Assembly: GCA_910890315.1 (NCBI GenBank)
Contig: CAJVGD010000006.1
Location: 496,001 to 560,000, forward strand
Reading direction: 5' to 3'
DNA: 64,000 bases
From: Serendipita indica DSM 11827
Taxonomy: Eukaryota; Basidiomycota; Agaricomycetes; Sebacinales; Serendipitaceae
Of the stretch, positions 23,601-33,725 are shown piece by piece (the stretch's first letter is position 1; each line of letters begins with the position of its first letter). Both the position numbers and the translations under genes were made by a program. The notes under the pieces were generated by a model. It worked only from the letters and a program-made list of their open reading frames with translations. It ran no database searches and was not told the DNA's origin.

Positions 23601-25023
23601 TGCGCTTCGAAAGACAATGTCCGTCGATGCCAACACCATAATGGTGAATATAATAGTGGAAGACTCTGGCTGTGTGAGTCAATACCTTGTTCTTAATGGA
23701 TTTATTCCTCATTGTGACATAGGGCATGTCGGAAACCTTCATTCGCGAAAAGCTGTTCCATCCATTCAGCCAGGAGCGTCCCTTAAGTCAAGGTACCGGC
23801 CTTGGGTTAGCGTTGGGTCAGTTAGTACTCCTAAGCTATATACATACTCAACTCTTATAGTTCGAACAATCTTGCGTTCGCCTGGAGTTGATGGCACAAT
23901 CGATGTCCACTCTAAAGTGGGCATTGGAACTCGGATGACGATACGATTAAAGCTTCCAGTCATCAGTTCAACGGTCTCCAGCTGGAACCGTGTACCCAAG
24001 CCTGGTACATTACCTCCCCTAGCAATATGCGGGTTCGAAGCTGGTTCTCCTGGTGTCGTTATGGCTGCCAAAAACCTCCGCAATCACCTGGAGGAGTGGT
24101 ATGGGACTATTCCAGAGGTTGATATCTCACAGGCAGAACTAGTCATCGTGGACCGTGATCATGTGGACAAGACGACCTTTTGCATGACAAACACTGGGAA
24201 TCCCAAATGCCTTGTACTTTGCTCTGCACCCGTCGACCCAACTGTCTTCCAGAGTGTGCGAGAGTATAACGAGACGAGGAACTTTTGCCAGATACTCATC
24301 AAACCCTTTGGGCCACATGCCCTTGCAGTAGCAATGTCTGCCGCCCTTGACGCACCTTCACGCAAGCCGCAGGGGGAACTCAAACCCAGCCTCTTTCCGA
24401 CAACAGCCGCCGTTGTTCCGGCGTCCGATACGATACAGAAAGCGCCGACGCCACACACAGGCGTAGAGACTGGATTGAAGAGTCTCAAGAATCTACGCAT
24501 CCTTGTTGTGGAGGATAACCCGGTGAGTGCTAATTGGGTATTCAATTATTCTGACAATGCTCAAAGGTTAATCTCAACGTCATATCCACCTTTTTGCGAA
24601 GACGAGGGTGCTATTTCGTAACAGCACATGATGGAGTCGAGAGCATCGAGCAATTCGAACAACATCGCGACGACCCGTTCCAGTGGGCTTGTCTTCCAGT
24701 CCTGCTTTTGGATTACTGAATCCTGATAGTGTGGTTCTTATGGATATACAAATGCCGAGAATGGATGGAGTCGAGGCCACTTTCAAGATTCGAGCACTGG
24801 AAAACTTGGAACAGCAAACAAGCCGAAGGCTCAAGATATACGCATTGACAGGTCAAGCATCACCTCGGGATAAGCAAATGGCGACAGAGGCTGGTTTCGA
24901 CGGATAGTACGCGTCACAGGATTGCATAACGTTGTATTGACCTCGAGTAGCCTCGTCAAGCCTTTCTCGTTCCAGAATCTGGAAGGAATACTGCAAGCCT
25001 GCCTAACGGAGCTGTCTCACTAA
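20674..25023 (+). CDS. Hybrid histidine kinase: GAF, HisKA, HATPase and receiver domains
   Basis: Two-component signalling protein split over many short exons. A Ser/Pro-rich N-terminus (MSSSQPPSPSLQLR) leads to YRDLYELDALQRAA and a GAF domain (EPMVIRDTLEDWRF, MRFYAGQPLRTEDGYHIGT). The dimerisation/phospho-acceptor domain is assembled as ANISHE, a 46-nt intron (22832-22877), then LRTPLHGVLASCELLK; the acceptor His codon is 22826-22828. The ATPase has an N-box region (AGLRRIILNL, IGNSLK), EDSGCGMS and QGTGLGLA. The C-terminal receiver has ILVVEDNP, the phospho-acceptor Asp in VVLMDIQMPRMDG (codon 24743-24745), ALTGQAS and LVKPFSFQ. It ends at ELSH. Splicing of the GAF-coding part (21300-22100) is not fully resolved. 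No transmembrane segment is seen, suggesting a cytosolic sensor. Ligand unknown. Confidence 0.85.
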
Positions 25024-25169
25024 TGGGGAATGTACTTTGGTACTCACATGTATTCATGCACAGTAACTCTCTTAAGAATGTGGCCCATAATACCCGGAAT
25101 TATTTTACTTTTAGTCAGGTGTAATTATTTGATATCATATATAAGTTGAAGACTGGAACTGGGAGTTTC

Positions 25170-25257
25170 GGTGCCGTGGCGCAATGGTAGCGTGTGCGCC
25201 TCCTATACAAGATAGGACGCGAGCGTGAGGTTCTGGGTTCGAGTCCCAGCGGTATCG
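25170..25257 (+). tRNA. tRNA-Arg(CCT) with a 16-nt intron
   Basis: A complete cloverleaf folds by eye. The acceptor stem GGTGCCG/CGGTATC has two G-U pairs. The D arm is GCGC-AATGGTA-GCGT. The anticodon stem TGCGC pairs with GCGTG (25223-25227). The T arm is CTGGG-TTCGAGT-CCCAG and the discriminator is G57. The anticodon CCT is at 25202-25204. The intron lies at the canonical place after position 37 and spans 25206-25221. It decodes AGG. G at the discriminator position agrees with fungal tRNA-Arg(CCT). Confidence 0.93.
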
Positions 25258-25261
25258 TTAA

Positions 25262-25266
25262 TTTTT
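25262..25266 (+). terminator. RNA polymerase III terminator (T5)
   Basis: Five T residues begin four bases after the discriminator base of the tRNA-Arg gene, as expected for Pol III termination on the non-template strand. Confidence 0.7.
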
Positions 25267-25417
25267 GGATGGACAGACGCTGATGTCGTTCGGTTCCGAT
25301 TGTCAAATGACTCGGCGTTTGTTTTTGCTTTTATACCCCGCTGTTCTGGGAATTCCCCGCGTCGAAGGCGGGTAGCGAGTGGATCGCCACTTCTGTCCCG
25401 ACCACGACTGTGCTTTG

Positions 25418-26632
25418 ATGCCCGAACCCGCTAATTCGCCCTTTGGGCGGAATTGGGACATATCAGCGTCGATAGGAACGTCCAACGCGTCGACAGTCCT
25501 CAGCGATGACGACTTGGATTCACTCGCGCTGGCCAGCGAGCTCGAGGACGGAATGTGGGATGATAGCGACGGAGATAACGACTCTTCGTTGCCACATCCA
25601 CTGGAGAGAAGCGTCGATGACTATCGCCAGAGCATAGCGGGAGCAGGAGCTATGGAACATGAACTAGAGGCGGCAAGCTCATCCCGCATCAGCGAGGGAG
25701 CAGCGCCAGATTTGACACTATCTGATGTCGCTGCTTCAGAGGATACAGCCTCCACTTCCACGTTCAGCTTTCATTTCCCTGATCCATTGCGAGCGCAACC
25801 AGAGGAGCATCCTCGATACAACGTCCCGCACGACGATGTCGACTCCCTCATAAGTCGTGACTCAGTGCGGGACTTCGGTACCGACTTTGCGGCTACCGTT
25901 GACGCCCTAGAACGCTCAGCGACGTTGAAACCTCCACCTTCAGACCCTCCGCTTGCCACACATTCTCATAGGCGCACATGGGTCGCAATGTACGCTAATG
26001 AGCTGCCTGTAAACAGGCTAAATGAAATGACGCTGACTCGTTTGCGTTTGTGTAGCTTCATCGCCGTCCTTGGTCTGCTTGCTGTAGCAGCTTTGAACCT
26101 GCACCCTTCATCCATATTGGTCCGTGATCATGGAGTATCAGAGTCATTTCTTTCCAAAGACTCGGTTCCGTACATGCCACCAGCAGCACCTGTCGACGTT
26201 TCTCAGGACGCTGATGAGCCAGCGAGGCCCGTAACCCTAGACACATCACCCAGATCGCATTTCCCAATCACAGCACTGCCTGTGGAGACGCGAGTGATCC
26301 TGCACACGAACCGTACAGTGATCATGTCGCTCTCCCTACGACCCATCTCTCGCGTCATGGGCACACTCACACACACGTATTCGACATTTACCAAGGCGTT
26401 TCTCAACGACCTTCGCAACGTTGCGCGGATCATTGAAGAGTTGCTGCTCTACCTCCGCGAGACGATGGTCATCGAGACTGCGCAAAGGCAATCGAAATCT
26501 ATACTGGAGTATCTGGCTGAGAAGATGGGTGACCGTCACCAACGCGCGAAGCGCAATGCGAAAGCTCTGACGGCCAAAGGCGTCGACTTTGTCAAAGGGA
26601 TCAGCGATGCAGTCAAAGCGATGGGCACATAG
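25418..26632 (+). CDS. Hypothetical single-pass membrane protein
   Basis: One intronless frame of about 404 aa from MPEPANSPFGRNWDIS. The first 200 residues are acidic, Ser/Asp-rich and probably disordered. One hydrophobic segment (LCSFIAVLGLLAVAALNL, about residues 212-230) is the only membrane span, with no signal peptide at the start, so an internal anchor is likely. The C-terminal 120 residues are helical and charged, with repeated Arg/Lys-Glu patterns that could form coiled coil or an amphipathic surface. No family is recognised. The ATG at 25418 is chosen because the frame extends upstream only to non-ATG codons. It starts 160 bp after the tRNA-Arg gene and ends about 200 bp before the Caf16-type gene on the same strand. 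Confidence 0.65.
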   Translation: MPEPANSPFGRNWDISASIGTSNASTVLSDDDLDSLALASELEDGMWDDSDGDNDSSLPHPLERSVDDYRQSIAGAGAMEHELEAASSSRISEGAAPDLTLSDVAASEDTASTSTFSFHFPDPLRAQPEEHPRYNVPHDDVDSLISRDSVRDFGTDFAATVDALERSATLKPPPSDPPLATHSHRRTWVAMYANELPVNRLNEMTLTRLRLCSFIAVLGLLAVAALNLHPSSILVRDHGVSESFLSKDSVPYMPPAAPVDVSQDADEPARPVTLDTSPRSHFPITALPVETRVILHTNRTVIMSLSLRPISRVMGTLTHTYSTFTKAFLNDLRNVARIIEELLLYLRETMVIETAQRQSKSILEYLAEKMGDRHQRAKRNAKALTAKGVDFVKGISDAVKAMGT

Positions 26633-26834
26633 ATTTCCTCACTCTCCTTTTCATTATCTATTGTCCGGACATGTTACGGATTTTCTGACTCTCGTGTATT
26701 CTGATCTCTTGCGCTATCACCCTTCCACAGTCTGCGAGTATCGTGCACTCATTGTACATCTATCGAGAATGAATGATACTTTTAATCACCTCCGAACAAC
26801 TTACCGTTTGGTCAAAGGTGAAGAACCATACTTC

Positions 26835-27848
26835 ATGTCGACCACTACATCCGACCCAGAAACGGTTTCGATCAAACACCTCTCATTCTCACATCAAAAT
26901 GGAACAAAGGCGCTAGTAGATGTAAACCTATCTGTACAACGAGGCTCTCGAGTGTTGTTGATTGGTTCGAATGGTGCTGGAAAAGTGGGTGTAAAGTTCA
27001 AATACAGACCTGGACTAACATGGTATTCGTAGTCTACACTCCTTCAGATCCTCGGTATGTGCATCGGCGAATCCTTTAGCTGTTGATGACGTCGTCGCCA
27101 CTCTGGTTTTCAAATCAAGCCGGCAAGCGTATGGTGCCCGCGGGGAGTGTCGAGCTACTCCAGCACGACGTCTTCCGACAGAGTCCACCAGGCGTAACGT
27201 TTCTAGGCACGGAATGGGCCATGAATGCGGTCGTACGAGGGGACATCAAGGTTTCCGTCTTTCTCGACAGCGTCGGCGGCTACCGACACAAAGCACGTCG
27301 GGATCTCTTGCTCGGAATCTTGGACGTTGATCTCGAGTGGCGGATGCATCAGATCTCGGATGGAGAACGACGGAGGGTGCAGCTCGTCATGGGCCTCATG
27401 GCGCCCTGGGATGTCCTGTTGTTGGATGAAGTCACGGTCGATTTGGATGTCCTGGTTAGACATGACTTGATCAGCTTTTTGATCAAGGAGACGGAGGAGC
27501 GGAATGCAACGATTCTTTGTGAGTACCTTTTGTGTTTCACCCAGATTGGATGACTGGGTATACCCAGATGCAACGCACATCTTTGACGGATTAGAGTCCT
27601 TTCCCACCCACGTCGTGCATATGAGGGACGGAACATTGGTGGATCAGCCAGTCCCATGGCCGATACGCAATGTGGAAGCAACACATACATCACTCTACAA
27701 TCTCGCGCTCACTTGGCTCAAGGAAGATAGAGCCATCCGACTCTCAGCCGAAGCAGCGGGCCAACGAACAAAGAGAGGAGCAAGGGATTCGGACCAGGTT
27801 CCTACAGATTCGGAGACATTTTATAAAAAGTATGATTACGCACACTGA
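26835..27848 (+). CDS. CAF16: Caf16-type soluble ABC ATPase
   Basis: A single-domain ABC protein without membrane segments, of the yeast Caf16 type (linked to the Ccr4-Not/Mediator complexes; its role is poorly defined). Exons 26835-26984, 27033-27054, 27120-27518 and 27568-27848 join exactly in phase to about 283 aa. Walker A is split by an intron: GSNGAGK before it and STLLQIL after. Then come GKRMVPAGSVEL, FLGTEWAMNAVVRGDI, the signature region (ISDGERRRVQLVMGL), Walker B WDVLLLDEVTVDLDVLVR and the H-loop in YATHIFDGLESFP, the last spanning an intron. The second exon is only 22 nt. An upstream in-frame ATG exists at 26769; the later one starts immediately before the ABC domain. Confidence 0.85.
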
Positions 27849-27920
27849 AAAGTTGTCGTAGCCATCTCGGGATATATAGACCATTCCATGCCACCCGGTA
27901 CTCGCGACACTGCGACATGA

Positions 27921-29067
27921 TTACTTGGCTAAACCAGCGCTCATGAGCGCCCTCTTTGTGACTTCATACACCCTCTTCTGGCCCGCGAATAGGATCGCAG
28001 CCGTCAAGACGCTCTGTACAAGCTTGGACCCAATACCCTTGTACAATCCCTCAATACCCTCCTTGCCGATAATGGCCTGAACACCAGCCCATGCAGAGGG
28101 GTACTGCGCCCTGCCGGCTTGGAGGCGGGACTTGACGACAATGTATGGATACGTCATGGTCGTCGCAATCAGTTTTGAAAGTGCACCGAGCACGAAATAG
28201 TCCCAATCGGACAAAGAGGCCGCACGGGTCGAGCCAGTTGCACGCAATTTTGCCGTCCGGCGTTGCATGATGAAATTCTTTAGCTGCTCAAAGGCAGTAT
28301 ACTACCAGAAATCAGTATCAGACTCTGTGAATACGAATGTGGTGGCATACTTGGATGATGGGGTTGATGACCAGGATCAACGCGGGTCCGATGCCTGCCC
28401 ACAATGCGCCAACGCCATCCTTCTGAATGATATTCTTGGCAGTCTCAATGATGCCGAGTTTCTTCACGACGACCTCCTTTGCGGAAGGATCTGTAGAGGA
28501 AGGGGCGATGGTTCGTACCGTCTGTCTCGTATTCAAAACCCAGATTGGATTTGAGATGATGGACGTTGCAGAGCCTAAGTACTGTTGAGAGTTTGAAATT
28601 ACGTGTAAGAGAGTGACAGACCTGCTATCAGGCCGTTGAGCATCGACTCGGCCACTGACAGACCCTTGGAGCCCGGCTTTGACCGTGCAGCCAATATCAT
28701 ACCCCTTCCTCGTTCATAAAAGTAGTAGTACACACTAATCGTCCAGCGTGAGGTTGTATTATGATACATGGCCAGGAAACTCACAAGTTTGTGACGGAGA
28801 TGCCGAGCAGACTAGAACTCAAGCCACTATAAAGTGCACTGACACCCTCTGCGGAGCGAATGACGTCTACAACGGCCTCGTATGTCGACTTTCGCTCCTT
28901 CTCCGACGCGACTGCTGCTCTCGTAGAGACAAAGATGAGAGGGCTTGACTAACGGTGAGTGAATGCCTTTATACTCGCAGAGAATCGATTGCTCACTATG
29001 TGAGGGTCATGGCTATCGAGCCGCCTGCCGCGCCGGCGATTGCGTTGATGAAGCTGTCGCTGGCCAT
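27921..29067 (-). CDS. Peroxisomal adenine nucleotide carrier, PMP47/Ant1 type (mitochondrial carrier family)
   Basis: Mitochondrial-carrier-family protein read from MASDSFINAIAGAAGGSIAM at 29067 through several short introns. The three carrier signatures are present in the form typical of the PMP47/Ant1 branch: TYPLIFVSTR (assembled over an intron), SNPIWVLNTRQTVRT, and TYPYIVVKSRLQ. Other family blocks are SALYSGLSSSLLGISVTN, VYYYFYERGRG, GVGALWAGIGPALILVINP and GIEGLYKGIGSKLVQSVL. Such carriers exchange ATP for AMP across the peroxisomal membrane to supply fatty-acid activation. The SNPIWV.NTRQ block is the main reason for choosing this branch over mitochondrial carriers. It is transcribed away from the small secreted-type gene at 29446 and converges with the Caf16 gene, 72 bp apart at the stop codons. 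Confidence 0.85.
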
Positions 29068-29445
29068 TTCTTAAGATGGATTGTAGCAATTAGGCAGAAG
29101 GGATTGTAAATGCTTGTCGAGGAGAGGTTCAAGTTTCGTCGTGCTTTCATGCACTCGCCGTCATGCCAATCGTCTCCGGGAACAAGAAAGCCGTAGCGGC
29201 TCGCCGTGTGGGATCTGGCCATTGCACGTGCTCCTTACTCTAACCTTGTTGGCAAAAAATCTGGCAAATATTCTTCATGGCGTCCAAGATAATCTTGGAA
29301 CGAAGTCGCTGTTTTTATTTATATCGAGACCCTTGAGCGAACCGCATGGCAGCCCCAGGGTCCCACATGGACCAACGGCCAATCGTGTCTACAGATATAT
29401 AAAGCGCCGTATTTGTGTCTAGTAACCCCCAGATTCCACCCAGAA
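29068..29445. promoter_or_regulatory. Divergent intergenic region, PMP47-type gene / GPI-type gene
   Basis: 378 bp between two divergently transcribed ATGs. No ORF of note and no recognised operator. A TATATAAAG-like stretch (about 29396-29404) lies about 45 bp upstream of the ATG at 29446 and could act as a TATA element for the small secreted-type gene. Confidence 0.4.
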
Positions 29446-29900
29446 ATGCGACCAATCTCCCTTTCCTCCATTCTGTTTGCTACTGGACTCGCAGTCTCGG
29501 TGTCGGGCTTTCCTCAGATGGGTCCAGGCCCAGTCGTCACCTCTAGGTAGAGTCTCTTCGTGCATGTAGATGCTCCATCTGATCATTCTCTAGTTTGGAC
29601 GAAGGCGTCCAGACCGTGGAATCGATGCCGCAAATTGCACCTTCGAGCACAGGAATTAGCATCATCATGGGACCAGGTCCAGTCATAACATCAGATTCCA
29701 GTATATCTGGATTAGACTCATCCTCTACAACGCTCGCAAATTCCACCACCACCTCTCGGTCGACAAATACCGGAACGTCCACCCGCTCGGCATCTACGAC
29801 CCTATCTCCTAGCACTCCTGGAGCTGGTTTTTCAGCTGCACAATCCTCGAGGGTATTGGTTACCTCTCTTTTCGCGCTGTGCGCCGTCGCCTTGTTCTAA
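29446..29900 (+). CDS. Small Ser/Thr-rich secreted protein, probably GPI-anchored
   Basis: Exons 29446-29546 and 29594-29900 (intron GTAGAG to TCTAG) join in phase to 135 aa. Residues 1-21 form a signal peptide (MRPISLSSILFATGLAVSVS). The middle is Ser/Thr-rich and lacks Cys, suitable for O-mannosylation. The last about 20 residues (SSRVLVTSLFALCAVALF) are hydrophobic and follow small residues, as in a GPI-attachment signal. MGPGPV(V/I)TS occurs twice, once on each side of the intron, suggesting an internal duplication. Function unknown; a cell-surface or wall protein is inferred from architecture only. Confidence 0.7.
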
Positions 29901-29983
29901 AGTTCAAGCTTGCTTCATTTTCGTGTAAGATGTGTACACAAATCATTAAATCGATCCTATGCTACGACTATGCTACCATCGTT

Positions 29984-32900
29984 CTATTGTCCCTCGTTTG
30001 CGAGATCTCGGAGAAGCGCCTTGAGTTCTGCAACGTCTTGTTGAAACGCCGCGCCAGCACTTCCACCATTGGTCGATAATCCACCATTATTGGCTCCTGA
30101 TGTCGCATTTCCATCGTCCATCTTGAGCCACCGGTCGAGTTGTTCGGTGATCGCCTTTGCCTTTAGACGGAAATGGGTGCGGATCACATCTTCAAAGGGT
30201 TCCGGCGGATTCTTCAAGTTCCCAAGCATCTGTGGCAGGTGAGATACTTGATATAGAGTTAATATTGACCTACGGCTGTATTGACGACCATTCGTCGGAC
30301 ATTTGCAGAGTCTACACCACGGATCAGTACAGGTTTACACCGCTTCCGAGACACTCACAAGCCTTCGAAGCAGGTGTACCGGCTTGACTCGCCCATCCAG
30401 GCTCATTTAGATCTAACAGGCGTCAGGGCCAGCATAGAAAGTAGAACGAGCGCACAAGGTTCTTCGCACAGAATCATCGACTGAATAGAGATGAGAACTT
30501 GCAGTAACGTCGACTTGCCGCTTATCCACCCGGGTCCTTCCCATGTTCCAAGCAGCGACAGGCAGACTTTTCCTTCCTACGCAAAGTGAGTAAAGCTTTG
30601 CCACCATTAAGGTGACCTTACCGCGTAGAGATTAGGGTTGAATCGGTAGGTTCCGTTATTTGTCTAGATTCCTTAGCCTCGAGTGAGCTCAGCAGCAGCG
30701 GCACTCACCGTCAAGTACTTGACGAGCGGCGGCGTATGATTATAACTCGCACCGAGGAAGATATCAAACAAGTAACACCCGTTTTCATACCTAAACCACG
30801 GTCAGAAACATTAAAAACAACAAAAAAGTACTCACGGAGTTCCATCTGGGCCAGTAATCAAAGCCTTGATGATATCCACTCGACTCTCATCCACTCTCAG
30901 GAAAACGGAAGAGTTCCACGATACTGGTAAATTGGTCGTCAACACTGCCAACTCCCTCGCAATCGCAAGGGACCGCTTCGGCATGTCCGAATTGACGAGC
31001 ATCCGCGCATCACTGTTGTAGCTAAACTTGTAGTTTGGTGGACTCGACGAGGCTCCATGCGCATTCTTCACCTCCAAGTCGCAGTACTCGAACCGGGCCT
31101 TGGTCGCCCATTGCTCGTAGACAGCACGCGCTTCCGCTTCAGACGCACCACTCTTCAAGACGGCCTTGTCGTCCAAGTCAAGCGACGTGCTTGTGTTGGC
31201 CTGCGATGCAGCACTGAGACGTGGGAGTGACTTGTACATTCGATCCATAAATGCATTGCCTTTGATTTCCGTCAACGAGCGGTCAATCGCCGCTGCAGTG
31301 TTGAGAATTCCAGAGCAAAATTTGAGGAGCTTGTCATTCTCTTCGTCGAACCCACTCAAAGGCTTCTTCCCCTTGTTCAAGTTGGTCATGCGCTTTTGCT
31401 CTTCGGTCATATTCTCCGGATCCCTCTTGGCTTCACGCGCTTTGATAATTCCTTCGAGACCCTTCAGCGCAGCCTCGGCTTGAATGACAATCGACTCTAA
31501 GAGCTCTCGTGGCCCAGAGGATCCCTCGTAGATGATCGTCCTTTCCTTGGTCGAACCAGCGTTGTTGGCACTCTTTCGAATGACAACGTCCTTGACAGAC
31601 GCAACGACCATAATCGGCATGCCCATGATGGACGCTAGAGCCTCGTGGTTGGAAATTGTCTCAAGCCACGAGAAGAGCTCCGAGTATAGCGCAGAGCGGT
31701 CGCTCATGTCTGACAACGAGTCATTCCGCAGTAGTGTACTGCAGAGAACATTGAAGCGTCGGCGGATATGGGCGAGTGTAGTGGGGTGAACCAAGAAATC
31801 ACTAGCGCGACCACCGCCTGCACGACGCACCGAGGGAAGGTACTCCCGTACGGCAGCAAGTAGCTCTGCCATGCTCGCATCTCGCGCCTTCTGAGAGGCG
31901 AGAGCTTCGAGTTGACCCGACATCTGGAAAGAAATGAGCCGACGAAAGGATGTACAGTGAGCAAACTCACGTCCTCTTTGACATTCCCCGCGTAGCCGAT
32001 GCCACTCTTCTTCTTTGCAGCCTCATCGTCCTCTGATGGACCGCTCAGGAAACCAGGTACAACCGACTTGAGCGACGTTCCCAGCTTTCGCTTCTTCTTC
32101 TCGGGCTCATCTGGTGAACTCGGCGTTTGGAGATCCTTTGAAGAGGCATCTTGCGAGTCGTGTTGCATCTGGACGATCGCGAGACCCATGCCAATCATCA
32201 AGCCTTGGAGATTTCCACAATGGAACAATGGGTCGTCAGCGCCGATGCCTGGACGAGCCTTTTCTGTTTGCGAATAGGATTCGCCACATGCGAGACAATA
32301 TGGCTTCGAACATCCAGTACAGACATGTCGGACCAACTTGCTCACGTGAGAGGTGTACTGTTTGAAATCTGGCTGCAAACAGAGTCGGAAATTGTAGACG
32401 AATCGAATCCATCACGTACGTAGAGGGTGAAGAAATCCTTTTTCTCCCGGATGCACACCTGCCCACACTGATATGGGCAGGGACACGGATCAGAGGACAG
32501 GTTTTGGTAGAGCGAGAACAAGAAACCTTGCTCCCCACCTTCGGGGCAGCCTCGCATCCACTCTCCCTGAGTCATCAACGGCACCCGCGTCTCGCCGTCT
32601 TCCAAGAGGACATACTCTGGTGTCTCCTCAATCTCGATGACTTCTTCTTTACGATCCTTGGAGAAGAAAATCCCGGCGTAAGGGTCGATATCTGTTGTCT
32701 TGCGTGCCGTCGCGGGTCCATCGCCAAAATCCGAGTCGTACTCTGCGTACTATTGAATCACACCAACGTCGTCAGACAGTCCAGAGCTGCCCATGGTAGC
32801 ATGACATATGACACATACCTCGCCTGTTGGGGTAGTTGAGTCGGCGGTATAGCACCAAGGCGGAAATACGCACCATCGTCCTCGTCCTCATCATCCTGCA

Positions 32901-33310
32901 TCTCCTCATCCTCATCATCGTCTTCACTCTCCTCTTTACGCGTCTAGAGCCGCGTCAGTCTACCACTGTTCCGACGGCACTTCGCCACAACTGGGGTTCA
33001 AAAAGGCGCCTAGGCCACACAAAACGCACCGTCTTACTGCCCGAAGCAACAGGCGCAGGTATCTCGTCGTCGTCTTCTACGACATGATCGTATTTCCCGT
33101 CAAAGATGTGTTCTGCCGCCGTCATCACGTCCTTGTGGTCCGCCAACGCCGCTTTGGCCTGAGCCACCGATGCGCCCTGCGATCAACAACCGTCGTGGTT
33201 AGCATTCGACATCTGGATACATACTCTCGACAAGAAATCACCATTTCGACTAGCTGTGAAATCTTGCCGTCCATCGCCAATCTCAAGTCTATAGTCGAGG
33301 AGCGGTCCAA
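29984..33310 (-). CDS. UBA-zinc finger-E2 (UBC) ubiquitin-conjugating protein
   Basis: A large intron-split protein. N-terminus [20 protein letters not shown] followed over an intron by [18 protein letters not shown] is a UBA-like ubiquitin-binding fold. Acidic linkers ([18 protein letters not shown]) come next. A Cys-rich region follows, with [11 protein letters not shown] and then [18 protein letters not shown], a likely zinc-binding module of RING/IBR type. The C-terminal E2 domain has [37 protein letters not shown] and the active-site Cys in [16 protein letters not shown]. It resembles the large E2-type proteins (UBE2O/BIRC6 class) known from fungi and animals, which can act as combined E2/E3. 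Exon limits are approximate. It converges with the GPI-type gene, 83 bp apart. Confidence 0.8.
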
Positions 33311-33725
33311 GTGTTTAGAGGTCAGGTGCGACTCGCACCAGTTTCAAACAACGACACGCACATGCACAAATAAAACATTTTTTGTAAAGAGTGTAAGGGG
33401 AAAAATACAGTTGAGCATCCACCCAAGGGAGAGAGGGTAGAAGACGAACAGCAGAGGCCAAGGTCAAATAAAACATCGGTACACCAGAATAGAGCGAAAG
33501 GACTGCGCAAAAAGCGAGTACTGGTGAGGGCTGTAGGTTGGGGTTCGGGAGCGAAAGCATGCCAAATCAATGATAGGGGTCGCCAGGCCCTAGTGGTCAT
33601 AGGTCTCGATTGCGAGACGAGTAAGCGCATTACGCAAAACAATGGGTCTAGAGTCTAAAATGGTATTTGGCGTCACACACTTAGCTGAAGGAGGAGGGTT
33701 GGGAATCTTGATGGAACTCTCCCGT
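33311..33725. other. Intergenic, no gene seen
   Basis: 415 bp between the 5' end of the UBA/E2 gene and the 3' end of the Opy2-like gene, both on the minus strand. It should hold the promoter of the former and the 3' UTR of the latter. Short overlapping frames on the minus strand (33315-33642) have no family features and are treated as chance. Confidence 0.5.

Noticed and set aside
20674-25023. Histidine kinase as a pseudogene with many frameshifts
   Set aside because: Each apparent break coincides with a short GT-AG intron that restores the expected domain motif in phase.
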